Position numbers and translations under genes: made by a program | Assembly (NCBI GenBank): GCA_963556145.1 | Contig: OY744463.1 | Coordinates: forward strand, 620,001 to 684,000 | Origin: Hygrocybe punicea | Lineage: Eukaryota; Basidiomycota; Agaricomycetes; Agaricales; Hygrophoraceae | Length of the DNA: 64,000 nt | Reading direction: 5' to 3' | The notes under the pieces: model-generated | What the model saw: the letters and a program-made list of their open reading frames with translations, nothing else | Database searches by the model: none | What the model was told of the DNA's origin: nothing | Shown: piece after piece, positions 23,726 through 38,568 of the stretch | How positions within the stretch are numbered: position 1 is the first letter of the stretch | Layout: every line of letters begins with the position of its first letter

Positions 23726-24241
23726 GGTGACGAAGAAATGTTGTCAATTGGGGTCAAAAGAAAGTGGAAGCAAGGGACAGAAGAAATAGACCGTGCAAGA
23801 ACGTAAAAAAAAAGTTCAAGCAGGACGACACCAGGTCTGAAGAAAGGAAAAGTCAAGAATGAGGAATCATTCAAGGCTGTCGTTGGGTTTTTATATGCTT
23901 CGCCCATCAATCTGAGCTGGACTGGAGCTGCCGCAACGTGGTTGGTAGGTTATCCCCCCGCGATGACAAAAATAGCCTCTCATTGGCAGTTGGATTACAC
24001 CGTCTTGGAGTATCGCCTCGCTCTGATAGGTAACGACGGATATCACGGTCGAATGTCCAGATTACCAGCGCAACCTAGCGTCCTGCCGTTTTTGAAGTGT
24101 GCTGATCGTCAGGTAATAGTCGGTCGCACCAGACAGGTTTATCAGGTCCATTCTTAGCAGACCGTCCCCTGGGATTTCAGAACTGAAAATGTGAGCACTG
24201 GACGAGCATTGCCAAGGTCGGTGTCATGGTTGCCTAGCAAG

Positions 24242-24257
24242 AAACCCTAACCCTAAA
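24242..24257. promoter_or_regulatory. Telo-box-like motif upstream of 24361 gene
   Basis: AAACCCTAACCCTAAA is two telomere-type units lying about 105 bp before the ATG at 24361. A related motif lies in the SNF1 promoter region. Such motifs bind Myb-type telomere-repeat factors in several eukaryotes; a role here is inference. Confidence 0.35.
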
Positions 24258-24360
24258 AATAGTGTTGTTCCCACGAGCAGAATGTGGCCGAATAGTGGCG
24301 ACCACTGCGGCTGCCCCACACTGAAGCCTCCCGATGCTCAATGCCCACCTGCCTTAACCC

Positions 24361-25617
24361 ATGCCAGCCAAGTCTCCGCGTCTTCGTGTGCGTTTTCTTG
24401 CCGACCCAGTGTCGAATCCAGGCAACCTTGAAACGCGTGCCAGTGACACGCAGGATGACTGGGAAGCTGCTATAGGACTTACAAAAATCGATGTGGGCAG
24501 GAGTGCCAGTGCCTATGACGCCAAGCTTCGTGTCAGAGCATGGACAGCGTCGCTGAAGGACATCCCTAAAGCGGTGGTGTCCGACGAGGCTCACCAAGGT
24601 GGCATCCAACAACTCGAAAACGCGTCCGACAAGGCCAAGAAGAAAAAGACAAAGCACTCCACTCCGTGGGATGTCAACCCGCCACAAGAACCTAAACCAC
24701 CTACGATCATCGTCGCACCCCCGTCGCCCAGGAGTTTCGAAAGGAAGTTGAAACCAAGCACGCGACGAGAAAGCGTCAGCTTTCCCGCAGTGGGACTGGA
24801 CATCACCAATTCAGTTTACGGGTCGTTCTCTTTCGATATATTTCAAGGTGATTCGGAGGATTATCATGACAAGCAAGACATCTTCCAACGCAACCTCTTG
24901 ACTCTCGCGGAGCCGTCACGCCTGCCGGATCCAGACCAAATAAAAATCGATTCAACGACCTCAGGAATTGCAACTCCCAGCAAGCTCAGGATGGTGGTTT
25001 TTTTGAACCGAACTATCAACACCAACGTAGGCCCGGAAGACCTGAATGCTCAACTTATGCTACATAATCGGCATTTGGAGATGTGGGACACAGATGACGA
25101 GTAAGCAAGCATACACATTACAAATCTCTCCAACCCACTACTAGCTCGTCTGATTTCGCTTGCTTGCTGCATTTGTAGTGCATTCTACGCCTGCACTGCG
25201 GAGCTGCATCTCATGTGCGAAAAGTTCAGCCAGTTTGACCTCGGCAGTGGGCCGAACGTGTCTCAGCTCGCAATCGACTGTTATACCATCTCACCTGGTC
25301 GCACTAAACTCAGTGACACGTACGCCGTATCCTACTCTGGGCATACATTTGCCGAACCCTCAGAGATGGTGCCCGATTACGGAATTCAGATCGAGCCTCA
25401 GTGGCACTCCACGATTTATCAGATTGAAACTGGTTTGTGGGGATGGTTCATCAAATTCTGCATCCCGATCCCGGTACAGCTATTTACGAAGATGGAGACA
25501 CGGACGTTTAGGGTCCTGGCGCGAATGGGGATTGGGTCGAGCGAAACCTACGAGGTCTTGCATGCCTACGATGACATGAGTGTGTCGCATTTGAGAAGGG
25601 AACGGGAGATGATGTAG
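24361..25617 (+). CDS. Hypothetical protein, two exons
   Basis: Exons 24361-25100 and 25179-25617 join in frame through a GTAAGC...TTGTAG intron of 78 nt, giving 392 residues. The N-terminal half is basic and Ser/Pro-rich with a KAKKKKTK cluster (about residue 90) that could be a nuclear signal. It also has a PPSPRSFERKLKPSTRRES stretch with possible phosphorylation sites. The C-terminal half (from about 245, FYACTAELHLMCEKF) is more evenly composed, with aromatic-rich segments and two Cys residues near the exon start. I do not recognise a domain. The ATG chosen is the first in the frame. It is unlike the transposon genes in composition and is probably a normal host gene. Confidence 0.65.
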
Positions 25618-25750
25618 CAGGGAGATTTCTGTGCCTGTGTCGATGTGATTGGCAAACCATCTAAACTACGAGCTGCTAAGTTGGACTCCTTTACTTATCT
25701 GATACATAATTATTATTGAGGACTTTTTGTAAATAAACGTTTAGAATAAT

Positions 25751-25820
25751 CACTACTTTGACGCCCACCGATTGTCCACTGGCGCCCATGTCCACTACTT
25801 GGCGCCCACCGATTGTCCAC
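25751..25820. promoter_or_regulatory. Direct repeat upstream of the CCCH gene
   Basis: A 28-29-base unit (CACTACTT...GATTGTCCAC) occurs at 25751-25779 and again at 25793-25820, with a partial third GGCGCCCATGTCCAC between. It lies 32 bp before the start codon at 25852. It may be a duplicated regulatory site. Confidence 0.45.
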
Positions 25821-25851
25821 AGACAAGATTATGTAACGAGCAGCGCCTGTA

Positions 25852-26976
25852 ATGGCGTTCTCCCCCGTCGACAACAGGAGACCCAAGAAGCAGCTGGATG
25901 ATGACTTTGCCCAGCGGACTGTCTGCACGGAACTTGCAAAGGGAACCTGCAACAGGCGGTATGGATGCAGATTCAGCCACAGCCTGATCGATACCGACGC
26001 GATCGCTGCCCTAGGCAGGAATTTCAGCGACGGCAACGACGCCTCTGTCACTCTAAAGTACCAAGGCGGGTATCAGAAATTCGGGTCCTATGAGGATTGG
26101 GGTTACGGTTGGAGGGTCGAGGTCAGCGCTGTGCGGACGGTGACGAACCCGGTGCCGAACTTAGATAACAGGTACAGGCCCGAATGCTTCGCCAAAACGG
26201 TGCTGGAGACTACAGATACGCATGTGGGCACCGCGTTGGTGAGGCTGCAGGCAATGGTAGACGCTGAGACAGGACGTACTCCACCCAAGGTGTGGATATC
26301 ATCATCATCATCGTGCATCTTGCAAAATTGACCTTTTTTTGTCTTTGACAGGCCCACAATAAACCCAAGGATTCTGTTCCTTCCACCAAAAGTACGGTAT
26401 GCAAAAACCACACCGAGGGCGAATGTACCATGGGACGGGATTGCCCGTACTCTCATACACTGCTCGACACACAACGACTCACCAAATATTTTTCTCATTG
26501 TGCTGGGTACCGCGGTCCACAAACCTTTGCCACTATCCAGTGGCAAAAGAGCATCTCGAGAGGCCCCTGGAGCCTTATCGTTGAAGCCATCGCAGACCCA
26601 GGCTTACATCGCCTGGAGGACTCGGAGTCAATTGGCTCCCGGCGTTGCGAAGGTTTGCCGCACATTATGAAGCAGGTGGAATCGATACTCGAGGGGAAAG
26701 CCAAATCTCTGAGGTCCCCAGTGACTGATGACCACGGTGAGCGCGTCGTCAGACTCAAGGTCTCGTTGATATTTTACCCCCCATATCTATTGCAGAGTCT
26801 TGAAAACTGACCGAACCCGGGAGAAGTGGAACCAGTTCTTTACCATTATGTCTTCGTGGGATTCGCGAGTCCGCGCAGGAAGATCCGGCCCTGGCAAGAC
26901 TGCGAGGACTTCCAGCTCTATCGACGAAGGGGGGGCAAAATCTATAGTGATTGTATTGGCCAGGAGTGGACTATAA
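25852..26976 (+). CDS. Double CCCH zinc-finger protein
   Basis: Three exons, 25852-26289, 26352-26736 and 26798-26976, give 333 residues with consistent phases. Finger 1 is C25-x7-C33-x5-C39-x3-H43 (TVCTELAKGTCNRRYGCRFSH). Finger 2 is C163-x7-C171-x5-C177-x3-H181 (VCKNHTEGECTMGRDCPYSH). CCCH fingers of this spacing generally bind RNA, so a role in mRNA processing or decay is the family expectation; the target is unknown. The C-terminus is short and basic. The second intron needs the acceptor at CAGAG (26797) to stay in frame, so the last exon is less certain. It is convergent with SNF1, whose stop lies 149 bp beyond. Confidence 0.75.
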
Positions 26977-27125
26977 GTAAAAAGATCATACATCTTTGGT
27001 ATCACATAAACAATACACATACACCTATGACGATCAACGTATCCAATGTGATACAAAAACCAAAGCCTTCCTCCTCCTCATCCGACCAGTGACTTCCTCG
27101 ATATCATATCTATTAAGAACTCTTC

Positions 27126-29491
<2,366 letters not shown>

Positions 29492-29576
29492 TATGTAACC
29501 CTTGGACCTTGGACCTACACTGCAGGCGTGGTTAGGGTTTGTTAACGTTTGTTATTCAACCAACACCCAACATAAC
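29492..29576. promoter_or_regulatory. Bidirectional promoter, SNF1 / coiled-coil gene
   Basis: Only 85 bp separate the two start codons. The segment contains GGTTAGGGTTT (29530-29540), the same telo-box-like core as at 24242 but inverted, and a GTTAACGTTTGTTA stretch. Shared regulation of the two genes is plausible. Confidence 0.5.
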
Positions 29577-30426
29577 ATGCGCCGTGCACAAAGCGTCCGA
29601 CATTATACCAGGCCATCCCTGACCCACGGAACCGACGATCTCGGTGTACTAAGAGAATCTGATGAATCCAATGAAGATATCCTACGTCGCCAGCTACTAG
29701 ACAAGGATCGCGAGAACGACAAAGTAAAAACACCGAATTATCTCAGGACCCAAAAGAAAATTCCTGACCTCTTTTACGGTTTAACAGCTGCAGACCCAAA
29801 TCCAAATACTCCAAGCACAACTCGCCCAACGTCCACCATTGGAGACGATCCAAGAATTAGAAAAGGAATACAAGAATCTCGAACTGCTCTTGCAAGGAAC
29901 ACAACGCGAGAATGAACGGTGTATGTCCGAAATGGAAAGGTCCGTACCATGTCAATGGTTACCACTCTCCTCCCCGAACCATTCCTGAACATGTTTTACG
30001 AAGGGGGAAGACACGAGAAAAGATGCTAGAACGGGAACTGGCCAAACTCGCAGGCGAGAACTGGCAGGTACGCACACACATCCCCCCCCCGAGTCCATGT
30101 TCTTGTCCACACATATCCAACACCCCCTCCCACCTTAGTCCGTGCTCGATATCGCACCCCAATCGGCTCCAAGTGGCCCGCGCTCCGGGTTCCTTCACCA
30201 ACGGTCCAACACGATCTCATCTCAGCGAACCGCCTCCCCCGCCCCAAACGAGCCACACGCACAACCCACACTTGCACACATTGAACAGGTTCGGCTGTTG
30301 ATTCTTGGCATGGAACAACGGCTGCAAGAACGCGAAGAAAAGATGGTCAAGTGTATACGGAGGGCGGAAAGCGAGAGTGTTCGATTTGAGGAAAGGAGGA
30401 AGGAGATTTTGACGGCAAGTGCATGA
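29577..30426 (+). CDS. Small coiled-coil protein
   Basis: Four exons, 29577-29723, 29788-29939, 30004-30067 and 30139-30426, total 217 codons (216 residues) with matching phases. Residues about 37-120 form a long heptad-rich coiled coil: LRRQLLDKDRENDK, LQTQIQILQAQL, IQELEKEYKNLELLLQGTQREN, LERELAKLAGENWQ. A Ser/Pro-rich linker and a second coil (IEQVRLLILGMEQRLQEREEKM, residues about 170-210) follow. No enzymatic domain is present. Such proteins often act as scaffolds of cytoskeletal or spindle-pole structures, but I do not recognise the family. It is head-to-head with SNF1. Confidence 0.75.
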
Positions 30427-31282
30427 ATTTGTTGAAATGACCGTCACGATTCTTCGTCTTTCGTCTCTTGCCTCTTGTTTTTTCATCTATACCCAACCCC
30501 AAGTGTACGACCAATACCAGAGCAATATCAATCTTGTATAAATGTGCAATGATTGATCGAGGTTACAGCTTTCAGTCGAAATCTCCTGGGAGCTAAGCTC
30601 GAATTCAGAATGATATTGCGACAGCCACGGCAAACAGATCAAAGGCATCGACAGTGGTCACAACAACTACATAAACGAATGTAAGGGGATAGTGGATTGT
30701 TACAGTGGGGCGAGTCCATGATTGATTTGAGAAATAACAATAACTTTTGTGCCCAGACTGATAGTGCGCGTAGGTGGCGACCGCGACCGCGACGGAAGAG
30801 GGATTGGCAGGACTGTAACTGCTTGAAGTGGCGAAGGAATCGGCGGATGCGAACGCGAGAGTGACAATAAAAGACAACATAATAAATGCAAAGAAAAATG
30901 CGAAAGTTGCGTGATAAACGAAATTAACTTGGTTTTGATGGTATTTCAAGCCGGCCTCGCGTGCGTGCATGCGTGCAGGTAGGTGAATGAAGATATTTGA
31001 GGAATGAATGGTATGATGATTATACGATAAATGAAATTTATTGCAGTGTTCCGAAATTGCGATGGTGAACTGATTCGTCGATATGCTTGCAGGCGTACGT
31101 CCTGTATGATAATTTTCAAGCAGTGGAGACTTTGATGGGAAATTGAGATGCCAGAGAACGGTTGAGATGCAGATCGTGACAATGTTGACACTTGGTATTG
31201 GGAAGGAAAATGATGAGCCGAACCAGACCTGAAAAGATGCGGGGAATCGTCGAGAATAGATCGCAGGCACACCAGTCAAGGT
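30427..31282. other. Convergent 3' intergenic region
   Basis: It lies between the ends of the coiled-coil gene (plus) and the PUF gene (minus). A minus-strand frame (31279-30605, 224 codons) is open, but it overlaps the end of PUF, looks non-globular and resembles no family. It is more likely 3' untranslated sequence. Confidence 0.45.
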
Positions 31283-33950
31283 TCAGTAGCCGTAGTAGGC
31301 ACGCTGAAGAGGTGTTAGTGTTAAAGCCGCTGAGGGAAATCCAGTCATCGAACCATTCTATCGCTGCAGAGGATATCAAGACTTTGGTCGCACCAGTTAA
31401 CCGGGAAGAGACTTACAATAACCAAATGACTTTCGAACCCGTTTTGCAGCCCCTGAGAGTGACGATATGACCTCGGATACATTCATATAAGATCGCACGT
31501 TGGTCCTTGTCGGCCTATCAAAGACACCTTGAATGAGGCCGGCGACAAAGGAATGATGATGACGTACACTAGGCAATACGCTCGCAATCAGTTGGCTGCC
31601 AGTAACCGATAACGCCAAGTCAACAATCATCGCCCTCCTGGCACTACAAAGGTATCGTCAAGATCAACACGTTGCCTGTGAAGGACAATGGTTGGTCTAC
31701 CCTTTAGCCGGCTCGCACATCCTCTTGATAATCCTCTCCAAGGTTTCTTGACCACCTTCCTTGAGGGCCTTGGCAACAGACTTGGAACCCTGTTCATTCG
31801 TGGAGTATTCGAGTAAACCGGCTATCAGGTGTTCGATTGTCATTTGACGATGTTTGTCCGACCCGTGTTCCAAGACTGCAAGAATAACCTGTTCATGAAA
31901 CCTGTCAAGAGCTCTTGGATTACGACGTACTGTGTTGAATGCAGTACGACCCCCATTGGCTTTTGGTTACCTCACCGAATATGGCTTGTCCTTGATTAAG
32001 CAGCTCGCAGACAATCCCATCTTTTGCGCTGTCCTCAAGATTCTCGAAGGCATGCTACAAACACCTTCGTCGGCTATATATATTTCACTGGACATAGCAA
32101 GCACCGACCTGAACAACAAGCGATCCTGTCTCATGGCAGGCAAGACTGGCCCACTTTCCCCTCAATGACTTATTGACACTGCGAGTAATGGCCTAAGCAA
32201 TTCGGACTATATGCGTGGTGATTTTAAACTTACTATGCAAAAATTGGAGGCGCAGGCGGGGTCCAAGTCAATTCCATGATCTGCAGGTAGCGTTCAATCT
32301 TGAAGCCACATGCATGAGAATAGGCTATAGTACTACTTACCTTACTCCAGACGTGCGAGGCGTGTTTGTTCACGAGGGTCTGCGCTGGATCACCGAGAAG
32401 GAGCTCAGACACGATGAGAAGACGAATATCTTCTTCGCAATCAAGAGCCTTTTGCAGAACATGGCAGCCGTAACAGTTGGTGGCAAGCTCGACGACGCGG
32501 CCCCTGCACAAAGCAACATCAGACAACACGTGGAACGAACTTGTATTGCGACTAACCTCATGCAAGAAACGATTTTCCTCCTTTCCTCCGGAGTGGCGGC
32601 CGCCTCCAAACACCTTTGAACAGCCCAGTTCCCGAATCTGCCCCAGAAATGTTATTCAATCACGTGTTATAATTATAGGAATGATGGGTACGTACCGATG
32701 AGCCATCATCTCAAATCCCCGCGCGCATATAGCATCAACGATCTTGGCGCGCTCTTCGAGGTCAGCGACCTTGAGCTTTTGCTGGAGGAATATAGACGCT
32801 TGTTGGTCCGAGGACTTTATGATGCGCGCGACAAAAACGTGGTACGGAGGCGAAGAGGATGGATGAAGCAGAGAAAGGAAATTAATGGGCTGATAGGTGA
32901 CGCAACATAAGCAGGATGAATTAAGGACAGTCAGGAAAGAGGCTTACTTCGTGACCATGTGTCGAGGTGTTTGGTCCTTGAGTGTGATGCTGGAAGGTGA
33001 AGGACGAACGCAGATGATCTTCGACGAGCACAGAGTTATTTTCCATGACTGGCCTATCGTTGGGTCGAACCCAGTCACTGGACGAGTGCTGCTGTGCACG
33101 CCACGTAACAGAAGGGCCTCTATTCGAATCAGGACGACGTGAGGGCTGAGGATGATTGTATAAGACCTGGGCGGCGGGAACAGGCGAGGGTACATTCGAG
33201 AAAGGCTCGGAGAAAGGTATAGAATTTTGGTACGAAGACAAGGGATATAAAGAACGATAAGGCGGGGAATTAGAATACGGCATTATGTCTTGCAATCTTT
33301 TAGGCGAGCTAGGCTCGAATAATAAAGAGGACTGAGATATATGAGGGACGGAACGACCGACGTCGTACGTGGAATTAAATTTGAGATCAAAGGACCTTGC
33401 TGGAGAGAGATCGGTTGGAGTTAAGAGCGAAGATGTTGTGGAGATTGGAGAGAAGTCTGGAGAACTGGGCGAAAGATCGATACTATAAGAGAGCGTCGGC
33501 GGTTGGGTGCAAGGAGCGGGAGAGTTAAGGTTGAGGGTGCGAAGGAGCTGTTCGATATGCTGCTCATCGTTAGTGAAAAAAAAACGACCAGGCCCTATAA
33601 GTCAAAAGACATACCGTGTCGTCGAATGCAGGGCTAGACTTTTTCCTTCCGTCCCCAATCGCACCCACGTTCTTGGGAGAGGCATTTCCAACGAATCCGA
33701 GTGGCCCAAAAACGTCTTCGCGACTGACAACGGGGAAGGACTTGGGCTGGTTATCGGTAGGCAAACCTTGGGAAAGACCCTTCTCTGCAACGCGGGAGAA
33801 CGAATCCAGTGCTCTGGGCCACGTCGTCTCGGACGGCAGAGGCTGTGGAGCCCAGATAGAAGCTGCCGTACCAGCTTGTTGGCGAGAGCGTTGCGGACTG
33901 CCGTGGTCATGCAAAGAAAAGAATGGCTGAGAATCATCAGAGGACGGCAT
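31283..33950 (-). CDS. Pumilio/PUF-domain RNA-binding protein
   Basis: Thirteen exons could be read on the minus strand: 33950-33615, 33559-32948, 32889-32696, 32637-32557, 32503-32341, 32280-32234, 32178-32109, 32054-31931, 31875-31701, 31643-31568, 31514-31417, 31363-31354 and 31303-31283. They sum to 669 codons (668 residues) in one frame. Residues 1-316 are Ser/Pro-rich and disordered-looking. The rest is a Pumilio homology domain with repeat helices FGNWAVQRCLE, CYGCHVLQKAL, ETGSLVVQHAF, QWGSYCIQHIL and EQGSKSVAKAL, ending RMRAYYGY. PUF proteins bind 3' UTRs and control mRNA decay or localisation. The divergent repeats resemble the JSN1/PUF1 type more than the PUF3 type, but the paralogue is uncertain. 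The acceptor of exon 2 could be 3 nt earlier. Confidence 0.92.
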
Positions 33951-36900
33951 AGTGGGGATGGGGGAGGGAGAAGATGGGCGTTGGGGGGGTGAATGTCGTG
34001 GTAGAGGACAGAAAGCGACAGCGGAACGGGCAGACTTTATAGTTTTCTCATTTTCCTTCTGTGACGTCGTCGTCACATCTTCTTTTGGAAGCGATTTCAC
34101 CCAATCGGGTAACGGCGGCTCGCGATCGGGAAGTGCGGACGATGAGCTTCGATATATTCACAAAAAAAAAAGATTTTTTTTTTCCACCACTAACAAGCTC
34201 ATGCTTCGTCGCATACCTGCAACGACACCAGGCATAACGATGAAAGCAGGAGTCCTGATAACAGAAACACAATAATGTAAGACACAAACGTCGACAGCTC
34301 AACGCGGAGCATTGACAGGTGAATAACTATATACCTTCACATGCGCTGATCCTTGGGCGTGCGGGATAGAAGCGGCTAGCACTAGTGCGGTACCGCACAC
34401 ATCAGCCGGGTTATCGAGAAACAACAAGAGGTTATCGCAACATTTTCTAGCGTGGACAGGGGCGTAAAAAAGGTAAACAACACGCATCCATCCTCCTCAC
34501 CCTCGATCTATCCATGGGAACCTTCACGGACACGATGCATGAAGAGGCGACAGCGTCTACAGATTATGAGCCACGGCCTTCTCCGAGGTTGCCCATAACC
34601 CAATGGCCCAGAACATCGTGTTTAGATGCTTACGGACTTAGATCAAACATCTCCACGCCCAAGTTTTCAGTGGACATGTGCGGGGTTTCGTGGCGTTGGA
34701 TTCAATACATCATGCATCATGCCAAACACTGAAGGGAACTTACGGTGTTTCCTTTCGTCCGAAAAGATGCCGACCTTGACGTAGGTCTCAGAAAACGTAC
34801 AGCCTCACCCTGAAGCAAACGGGAACACGATTGAATAAGGTAAGTATAGCAAGTCAGACGAAACGTACACAGGCAGTGTCTGCGTGTTCCTGCATGATTG
34901 AAAGGTTCCAGCTATCCTGAATCCTGAGAGAAGATGATAGGATCAAGTGCCTTCGCGCTAAGCAAACGGCAGCCGATGGCGAAAATGTCATCACAACAGC
35001 AATCAAGTCAGAGTTGCAATCGTTGAACTCTGAAACTCGAACTAGTAAGGTTTCCCACAACTGTTACAAAGTGTGTTTGGTGGGGGTGTAAAAATGACGA
35101 GAGTTGAAGGACAGCAGGGCCTAGACAAAATAACCGTAATCATGGGAGCAAAATCAAACTGTTGATCAGTGCATGGTTTGCAGAAGCAGCCATAGATAGC
35201 CCATAACAAACCTTTAATTCCCCACGAACGACATCAGGCAGGCTTTCACGAAAGTTACTTGTGAAGTAAAACATGCGCAGTAGTCTGATCGTCGATGACG
35301 GCATCGCAAACGGATGGATCATCAGACCAAATGAGGTTCGATATATTTCACAGCCATCGTCGCTTGCAAAACGCATTAAGAAAAATGGCCCTGCATGGGA
35401 TATCTAGAAAAAGAAAAGTAACGACTCCATCCGTCAACGAAATAAACAGTAGACAATGAATGACATTACCTTTCACCACTGCGGCTTTGCCGCTCATGTC
35501 GTTCCGCTCATGTTATTCAAAAAGCTGAAGAGAAGGATGCTATAACAAACCAGCGCAGAATGGGGAACAAATGGAAACATGGAAGGGGATTCTCATCTCT
35601 AGCGCTAAATGATTTCAAAAGCTCATGTACCCAATATAGTAAAAACGACCCAGTGGTTCAAACAAGGAGGTTATTTTGACAAGTAATGATTACCTACCCT
35701 GTCCGCAACCAATAAAATACAATGCGACATTGTCGGTCTGTCGCTGCAGGGTCCTAGAATGAGGTACGTACAAGATAACGCAAATGATATTGCCAGGGGG
35801 GCTTACCCGGGTTTCTGAAGATCTTCGGCATACATGCCGCTGCGGCGCGAGATTGTTTGCGTGTAAGAAAATCCCTGAAGGCAACAACGAGGAGTTGCCG
35901 TTAAGCGGCCGCCGGGTGAATGACACCCATGTCCCCTTCACACTCTGGGAATTCACTATGCGGATATTGCCACAATACCGGCGGACGGCAGTCGGAGTTA
36001 CCAAGGAACCGTTGACCGAATCAATCCAAGAAAGATATCATTTTGCGAGTTTGTCCTGTGTTAGAGGTGTGAGCCGCGAACTCAATGTATCATCGGCTCA
36101 GGGTTGGAAAGCAATACCAGAATCGTGAACGTCAGCAGACTGCCGGTAGATGGCATCCAGCCAGAACCATCGATTCTCAGCATGCTGCCGTGTGACCCCA
36201 CATCGAAACCCATTGGAGTCCTCCTCAGGGCCAATAAAGTTACTTCACGTTAGTTCAAGAACTCGTTCACGTTGATTGTTGGCGTCAGGCCAAGTGATTC
36301 GACGGCGTCTTGGAGCATGCCAAATCAGCGTACGGGAAGGATCAAGGTTACAACTGCGCGAACCACCTGCGTCATGAAGTAAACCTCCCACGACGAAAGT
36401 CCGAAAAAGCTCCATTCTTGGCATTCCGACGTTCCGAAAACCCAAAGCGACGCGTGTAGAAAAGCTAGTTCATGAATTCTAGTTGACGCCGAACGCAGTA
36501 CACTTTTCGATACAAAGCCTAGAGCGAGCCAATCGAGAATGCAAATGCACAACTTTTGATGGGCGAAAGCAAATAATGATGGTAAACGTGCCGCTTCGGT
36601 ACCTGAGCGGTAAATGCGGGCCGTTTCATTCCGGTGACCTTTTGATCAAGTAGTGAGTGATATTGTGACGATTACTTGGCAAAATGGGGGCCCGATTCCG
36701 CACGGAACGGCATGATTCGAGTGAATTCCCAAGAAGACATCGACTGCCTCCAGGTTGCGCTTGAAATCCATGAAGCGAACGAATGAGCGTGCGGCCGACG
36801 GCGATCATCAACGAACTCTTCGAGGAACAGGTTTCACGGGTCAAATTGATCATGACACTTGAAGGGAGACAGCCGAGTGGTGGTGCTTAGGGTCGAAAAC

Positions 36901-38568
36901 TCCACAGAAGGCGAAAAGATGAAGGGGTGACCCGATTTAAGACCTAGGGATCATTCCGTCGCAGTCATGCAAATGAATGAGTTTCCATGAGGAGCTGTGT
37001 GGAGTTCAGAATCCACAAGGTTCCGTCTTTCATGACTGTCGAAAATCAATCGACGACCATTACGAGGGTGGTCCCACAGTGAAAAGTGACATGTGAAGGG
37101 ACAGTGGAACGATCCGAAGAAAGGCGTTTGCCAGAATACTAGGGGACAGATACAGTGCGAGCATTGTGCAGTGCGTGGGTACGGATCCATCACCCGGCAG
37201 ATTCCATCCAGTCGCGTGTTGGCAAACTGGCTGCAACTTGCTCCAAATGTGGAAGACAGGGAATCGAAGTGGAGGAGCGGATGTAAGGAGAAGACTCGCC
37301 CCTTTCCGGCGCTGATCGCCGTCCAGTGTACAGTCTGACAGGGAACCCAGGGCCGACAACAAAACACCTTGTTGTCAACGTAGAACACTGACCGAGATGA
37401 TGATTCTGATGACACGCACACTCAGCGAAGACATGCCTTTGAAACCTCGTGTTTGCATAGGGGGGGGAGAATAACCATGAACGGTTAACTTGCAAGTCAA
37501 CCAAAGGGGCTAGCTATACCGGTGCGCTGTGGGATTGGAAGACCCAAAACTGGATTCAGTGACAAATTATGGGTGGACGGTTACAGTAGTGTACAGCAGT
37601 TGATCGGTGACATTACGTACCGGCACCATATCGAGACACGGCAATCAATTGGGCGAATCGCTGGAGAAAATCTGGTCAAACGACACCTAATGAAACGACC
37701 AATGACTGCAGGCAACTGTTGAGTGGACCAGCGCTCACCCGAGTCACCTCACACGCGTGTTTGATATACAAATATCAGAGACCGGTCCCTAATTCGTGGA
37801 GAATTTTCCCATAGAGCTTGTCTTAAGCTTTTGAAGGGTCGGATCCGACAAGTTGGCGCCTACCGAGCTGAGGATATGAGTAAAAGCTGCTGAGATCCTG
37901 AAGAATGGGCATCTGCGAGAAGGCAGGGACCGTCCGGGACATGGACATTTGAACTGATGGAAAGCGCGCTAAGGGTACCATGAGAAAGCCAGCGGGTTGA
38001 TCCAGGAGGTCGCACGGTCACAGAGTTCCAGTGCTGCGCATTGAACACTTGGCAAGGAGGCAGACGATGGCGGTACAACAACCGAAATTAAACGGGTTAC
38101 GGCGTGTGGCTGTATTTACCCTTGATCCCCGCCCTCGTGGAGGCGAATACACATATGCGGCGAACTTGCGAGCGTTTCGGGGTGGAATGCGGAGGGAAAA
38201 TCGGAGTTGGCAGAGAGGTTTTGAAACGGCGTCCTGGCATCATTTACGCTATGAAATTGGTTCGTTTACGCGTTGGATATTATTAGGTGATTATTGAAGT
38301 GTTCTATCGTTGCGAGTCAAGCGCTCGGGTAAACGAGGAGCATTGATGCAGACGTTGGCGAGAACGAGAGGGGGGGCCTGCAGGCGATATTGGCTTGAGT
38401 TTGATGGGAGACGACGGTGACCGTGAATCCAACGGAGTTTGCCAGATTTGCCTTTTCGGACGCGTTTTGCTAAATTTAATATTAACCTGGACCGTACATG
38501 CTCTTTAAAATCCCCGCCTTTCGCTTGCTCCTCCTCCTTCCTCTGCACCCGCGCCCCCTCTTCTCCCC
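33951..38568. other. 4.6-kb stretch without a recognisable gene
   Basis: It separates two outward-pointing genes (PUF and the F-box gene). Many short frames exist on both strands but none reads as a known family, none shows a convincing series of exons, and the sequence has no LTR or inverted-repeat structure I can see. Poly-A/T runs occur at about 34160-34185. It could hold long untranslated regions, a non-coding RNA or an old decayed gene. Confidence 0.4.

Noticed and set aside
30605..31279. A 224-codon minus-strand frame downstream of PUF
   Set aside because: It overlaps the last PUF exon region, has no domain and sits where a 3' untranslated region is expected.
31397..31630. A separate small gene starting MIVDLALSVTGSQ
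   Set aside because: It is the last Pumilio repeats of the PUF gene; the continuous frame only arises because short introns are open.
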